The notes beneath the pieces are model-generated. The model saw only the letters and a program-made list of their open reading frames with translations. It searched no databases and was not told the DNA's origin. Made by a program: the position numbers and the translations under genes. Of a stretch of DNA of 64,000 nucleotides, positions 60,897 to 64,000 are shown piece after piece. Source of the DNA: an uncultured bacterium (GTDB taxonomy: Bacteria; Bacteroidota; Bacteroidia; Bacteroidales; Bacteroidaceae); contig CAJMSE010000009.1 in NCBI GenBank assembly GCA_905216025.1, positions 50,083 to 114,082 of the forward strand, given 5' to 3'. Within the stretch, counting starts at the first letter, position 1, and each line of letters starts with the position of its first letter.

Positions 60897-62846
60897 TTAT
60901 TTCTGATATGTGTATTTCTCAAGCAATTTCAACGTTCTCAGCACTTCGGCCACGTTCATTGCGAACGACATGCCGCCCCGTCCGTGGAACGGCGGGTTGC
61001 CGTCGAAGAGCTCCGATATCGTTCCGAGGGCATGATAGTTCATCTCGTCCTCGTAGCCGACCATCTGGCGCTCTATGAAGCGGAGGCGCGTGCGCTTGTA
61101 AAGCTTAAGGCATGCCTCCATGTAGAAGCCGCCGAGCCATGGCCACGCCGTACCCTGATGATAGGCATAGTCGCGCTGTGTCTGCGGTCCGACGTACATC
61201 GGGTTGTATCCGCCACTCTTCGGAGAGAGCGAACGGAGGCCCTTCGGCGTGAGCAGTTCGCGCGTGCAGACGTCGAGAACGCTCTTCTTCTGGTCCTGAT
61301 TCAGCGGCGAATAGTCGAACGCCACGGCGAAAATCATGTTCGGACGCACGCTCCAGTCCATCATTCCGCCGTCCACATAGTCGAGCAGATAGCCGTATTC
61401 GTTGAGGAACGTGTCTACAAATGATGTCTTGCATAGCTCCGCCAGACTCTCCAGCGCCTTGGCCTCGTCTCCGAGACCAGCCTCCGTTGCCACGGCGGCA
61501 CAGAACCGGAGGGCGTTATACCACAGGGCGTTGAACTCTACGATATATCCCGTGCGGGGAACGACGGGCCGGCCGTTGGCCGTCGAGTTCATCCATGTGA
61601 CAGCCTTGTCGCGGCCGTTGCTGTAGAGCAAACCGTTCTCGTCGAGACGCAGATTGGGGTGGCGGCCCTCTATCACATAATTAATAATGTCTTTCAGGAG
61701 CTTGCCGTACATGCTGATGCACTTCTCCATGCCGGCCGACTTGGCATACTGCTGTATCGTCCAGATGGCCCAAAGCGGCACGTCGGGCTGCTCAATCTCG
61801 TATATCTTCACCGTGAGGGGCTTCTCGTCCATGAACTCACGGAGGGCCTTCTCCGCCGTCTTCATCACAAGTTCGAAGTTCTCCTGCTCGTCAATGGCGA
61901 GGGTGAGGCCGGGAAGGGACACGAACGTGTCGCGTGCGCGGCTCTTGAACCATGGATAGCCGGAGAGCAGATAGCGCTCGTCGTCTTTCTCATACTTGTG
62001 GAACTGGTGTGCGGCATTGACCAGGCAGTGGAAGAAATTGTCGCGCGGAGCACGCTCTTCCACCTCGGCATCAAAGAGTTTCTTCAGCCCGCTCGTCTTG
62101 ATGGAAGACGTAGAGGCGGAGAAGACGATGCTCTCACCCTTCTTGATCGGCATCTCGAAGTATCCGGGAACATACAGGTCTTCGTTGGATGCGTAGCCAC
62201 GCTCCTGCTCCTTGGGATACTCCACGCCGCGATACCAGTCGGGCTGGAATATAAACTCGTTCTTCTTACTGAACTGCATGTACAGGTCGGGATATCCGGC
62301 ATACATGCATGTCTTGATTCCGTTGTCAATCAGATGATACTCACGGCTGGCCGTAGAGTTCTCATGCGTGAACTGACGCACACTCCGGAACGCGAGGAAC
62401 GGCTTGAAACGCAGTGTCGTGGCCGAGTGGGCATCGACGAGCGTATAGCGGATAAGAATCCTGTCCTCGAAATGCTGGAAGACAACTTCCTTCTTAAGCA
62501 GCACGCCGCCGACACGGTAAAGCGTCGTCGGCACCTTGTCACAGTCAAACTCACGGATGTACTTGTGACCCTTCGGGCTGTAGTTGTTTCCCTGATACTT
62601 ATGGAGACCGAGGTTGAACTCCGCCCCATGCTGAATCACCGTCACGTCGAGCGAAGACAACAGCACATGGTTCTCGTCGTCGAGCTCCGGAACGGGCACG
62701 ACGAGCAAGCCATGATACTTGCGTGTATTGCAGTCGGCAAGCGTCGAGCACGAATAGGCACCCGAGCGGTTGGTTCGTAGCAATTCACGACGGAGCGACT
62801 CCTCAAGGTTAGTCATTACAGCTTTCTCAAATCGTAAATAACTCAT
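60897..62846 (-). CDS. Glycogen debranching enzyme (GH133 amylo-alpha-1,6-glucosidase)
   Basis: 649 residues, no signal peptide. The N-terminal beta domain contains LLRTNRSGAYSCSTLADCNTRKYHGLLVVPV, the characteristic opening of the bacterial GDE family. The six-hairpin catalytic domain has LSGYPWFKSRARDTFVSLPGL (general acid/base region), ENGLLYSNGRDKAVTWMNS and RDYAYHQGTAWPWLGGFY. It removes alpha-1,6 branches. First gene of the glycogen cluster, from the promoter at 62942-62972; GT4 follows by 14 bp. The N-terminus from the ATG at 62846 fits; codon 11 is an alternative. Confidence 0.95.
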   Translation of the reverse strand: MSYLRFEKAVMTNLEESLRRELLRTNRSGAYSCSTLADCNTRKYHGLLVVPVPELDDENHVLLSSLDVTVIQHGAEFNLGLHKYQGNNYSPKGHKYIREFDCDKVPTTLYRVGGVLLKKEVVFQHFEDRILIRYTLVDAHSATTLRFKPFLAFRSVRQFTHENSTASREYHLIDNGIKTCMYAGYPDLYMQFSKKNEFIFQPDWYRGVEYPKEQERGYASNEDLYVPGYFEMPIKKGESIVFSASTSSIKTSGLKKLFDAEVEERAPRDNFFHCLVNAAHQFHKYEKDDERYLLSGYPWFKSRARDTFVSLPGLTLAIDEQENFELVMKTAEKALREFMDEKPLTVKIYEIEQPDVPLWAIWTIQQYAKSAGMEKCISMYGKLLKDIINYVIEGRHPNLRLDENGLLYSNGRDKAVTWMNSTANGRPVVPRTGYIVEFNALWYNALRFCAAVATEAGLGDEAKALESLAELCKTSFVDTFLNEYGYLLDYVDGGMMDWSVRPNMIFAVAFDYSPLNQDQKKSVLDVCTRELLTPKGLRSLSPKSGGYNPMYVGPQTQRDYAYHQGTAWPWLGGFYMEACLKLYKRTRLRFIERQMVGYEDEMNYHALGTISELFDGNPPFHGRGGMSFAMNVAEVLRTLKLLEKYTYQK

Positions 62847-62941
62847 AGTTCCTATCTTAAGGTTTTAATTATTAGCAGTTGTTGTTTTTTAAGGTAAGTG
62901 CAGCGGCTGCTTTCAAGGCATCCGCCTCACTAATTCATTTC

Positions 62942-62972
62942 CAAAGTTAAGAAAATCCGGCGTTATAACAAA
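62942..62972 (-). promoter_or_regulatory. Promoter of the glycogen cluster
   Basis: -33 TTTG at 62972-62969 and -7 TAACTTTG at 62949-62942, with a 19-bp spacer. It leaves a leader of about 90 nt before the ATG at 62846. Confidence 0.65.
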
Positions 62973-63065
62973 GAAAAAGTATCATAAATTGCATAAAACC
63001 GCTGTTTTTTCATAGTATTACAATACATTTCACATCTTCTGAAGACTTTTTAAAAGCTTTTTTTG

Positions 63066-63073
63066 TATTTTTG
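63066..63073 (+). promoter_or_regulatory. -7 promoter element (TATTTTTG) of the Crp/Fnr gene
   Basis: A TAnnTTTG match 31 bp before the ATG at 63104, divergent from the glycogen promoter. Confidence 0.5.
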
Positions 63074-63103
63074 CAGTAGCATATCAGCGTATTACCAAGG
63101 ATA

Positions 63104-63808
63104 ATGATTATACACGACAACATAGACAAAACAGAACTGATAGAAGCCTTACCGGAATTATGGGGTCCACTGAGCGAGGAGCAGCGCGCCTTCCTGCTGG
63201 ACAACATAGAGATAAGGATTTTCAAGAAAAACGAACCTATATACAAGGAAAACGAGAAGCCGAAACACCTCATGTGCCTGATGAAAGGCAAGGTGAAGAT
63301 ACACATCGAAGGCATCTGCAACCATAGCCAGATAGTCAGAATCATCGGCGACAAGGGACTTTTCGGCTATAGAGCCGCCTTTGCCGGCGAGGACTACCTC
63401 ACCGGAGCCTCCGCATTCGAAGATTCCATGATATGTCTCATACCGATAGACATCATTAAAAAGCTGATAAGCGAAAACAACTCACTCGCCAATTACTTCA
63501 TCAAGCAGCTCGCACGCATGCTCGGCGAGGCGGACATCAATACTGTGAACCTGTCTCAGAAGCACATCAGGGGACGGCTCGCAGATGCCCTGCTGCTACT
63601 GAAGGAAAAGTACGGGACCGAAAACGACAGCGTCACACTGAACATAAGCCCGAGCCGCGAGGATATCGCCACCATGTCGAACATGACGACAAGCAACGCC
63701 ATACGCACTCTATCTGCCTTCGCCTCGGAGTGTCTCATCGCCACCGAGGGAAAGAAAATAAAGATTATAGACGAGCAGGAGCTGCTGAATATATCCAAGC
63801 AGGGATGA
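63104..63808 (+). CDS. Crp/Fnr-family transcriptional regulator
   Basis: 234 residues. The N-terminal cyclic-nucleotide-binding fold (about 25-145) shows FKKNEPIYKENEKPKHLMCLMKGKVKIHIEG and IGDKGLFGYRAAFAGEDYLTGASAFEDS. The dimer helix and winged helix-turn-helix (about 155-230) have RGRLADALLLLKEKYG and SREDIATMSNMTTSNAIRTLSAFASE. There is no cysteine cluster for an iron-sulfur site, so it is not FNR in the strict sense. The effector is unknown. It is divergent from the glycogen cluster and could regulate it; this is inference from position only. Confidence 0.93.
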   Translation: MIIHDNIDKTELIEALPELWGPLSEEQRAFLLDNIEIRIFKKNEPIYKENEKPKHLMCLMKGKVKIHIEGICNHSQIVRIIGDKGLFGYRAAFAGEDYLTGASAFEDSMICLIPIDIIKKLISENNSLANYFIKQLARMLGEADINTVNLSQKHIRGRLADALLLLKEKYGTENDSVTLNISPSREDIATMSNMTTSNAIRTLSAFASECLIATEGKKIKIIDEQELLNISKQG

Positions 63809-63856
63809 ATTTGGGGTTATCAGGTTGTGGGGTTATCAGGTTATAAGGTGAAGAAT

Positions 63857-63940
63857 GAGGTTATAAGGTTTTGGTTGTGAGGTTATAAGGTTTTGGTTGT
63901 GAGGTTATAAGGTTTTGGTTGTGAGGTTATAAGGTTTTGG
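63857..63940. repeat. 22-bp tandem repeats, last about 140 bp of the window
   Basis: GAGGTTATAAGGTTTTGGTT plus GT recurs at 63857, 63879 and 63901, with a fourth partial copy at 63923-63940. Looser copies of GGTTATAAGG and AGGTTGTGGGG continue on both sides from 63815. Near the end the complement appears (AAACCTCACCTCAAAACC at 63970-63987). No spacers separate the units. Confidence 0.85.
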
Positions 63941-64000
63941 GGTTTTAAGGTTATAAGGTGTAGAATGCAAACCTCACCTCAAAACCTTAAAACCCCAAAA

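Noticed and set aside
63857..63940. CRISPR array
   Set aside because: The 22-bp units are contiguous, with no unique spacers and no cas genes nearby.
1..64000. tRNA, rRNA, prophage or integrative element
   Set aside because: I looked through the intergenic stretches and found no cloverleaf-like sequence, rRNA, integrase, phage or conjugation genes. A dedicated RNA search could still find a divergent small RNA.

Overview
The window reads as a chromosomal segment of a Bacteroidales bacterium, most likely Prevotella/Segatella or a close relative. Several things point there: many genes are preceded by the Bacteroidetes promoter element TAnnTTTG (sometimes with TTTG about 20 bp upstream), Shine-Dalgarno sequences are mostly absent, there is a SusC/SusD pair with pectin-degrading enzymes, and the trp operon has the order B-E-G-D-C-F-A. 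I see no rRNA, tRNA, insertion sequence, prophage or CRISPR array.

Layout. 1-2.7 kb (minus): a two-gene restriction-modification system, a fused nuclease-methylase followed by a specificity subunit cut by the window edge. 2.7-7.2 kb (minus): a U32-family protein, ribonuclease Y, ZapA with a coiled-coil partner, and a conserved unknown. 7.4-11.3 kb (plus): RmlA, a Wzc-type tyrosine autokinase with a very tyrosine-rich tail, and a small HAD protein. 11.5-13.4 kb (minus): a GHMP sugar kinase fused to a nucleotidyltransferase, divergent from an ECF sigma factor. 14.2-18.5 kb (minus): Sua5, ClC channel, Fmt, an unannotated 42-residue protein and Rpe. 18.6-22.3 kb (minus): LysE-type exporter, DUF4924, RmlD and RF3. 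22.5-25.0 kb (plus): a ROK sugar kinase, a palindromic repeat, a cobalamin riboswitch with its own promoter and terminator but no long reading frame, and a small lipoprotein.

25.1-32.1 kb (plus): a complete tryptophan operon. It is preceded by a leader peptide with three consecutive Trp codons and a terminator, which is a classical attenuation arrangement. 32.5-54.2 kb (plus): a pectin utilization locus with a 1585-residue protein carrying GH28, GH105 and a third six-hairpin-like module, two PL1 lyases, a CE8 pectinesterase, SusC, SusD, a parallel-beta surface lipoprotein and a GH3 enzyme. Together they would de-esterify, cleave and import homogalacturonan and finish the oligosaccharides. No dedicated regulator of the locus lies in the window. 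55.2-58.0 kb (plus): a WG-repeat lipoprotein and a SEL1/TonB-C protein. 58.1-62.8 kb (minus): a three-gene glycogen cluster (GH133, GT4, GH57). 63.1-63.8 kb (plus): a Crp/Fnr regulator, then tandem repeats to the window edge.

The strongest unexplained structure is a pair of intergenic arrays at 4102-4205 and 32196-32302. In both, the palindrome GTNAC recurs with strictly alternating spacing (14 and 8 bp), giving a 22-bp period. Other items worth attention are the cobalamin riboswitch without a gene, the kinase-pyrophosphorylase fusion, the three-module pectinase, and a family of long intergenic palindromes.
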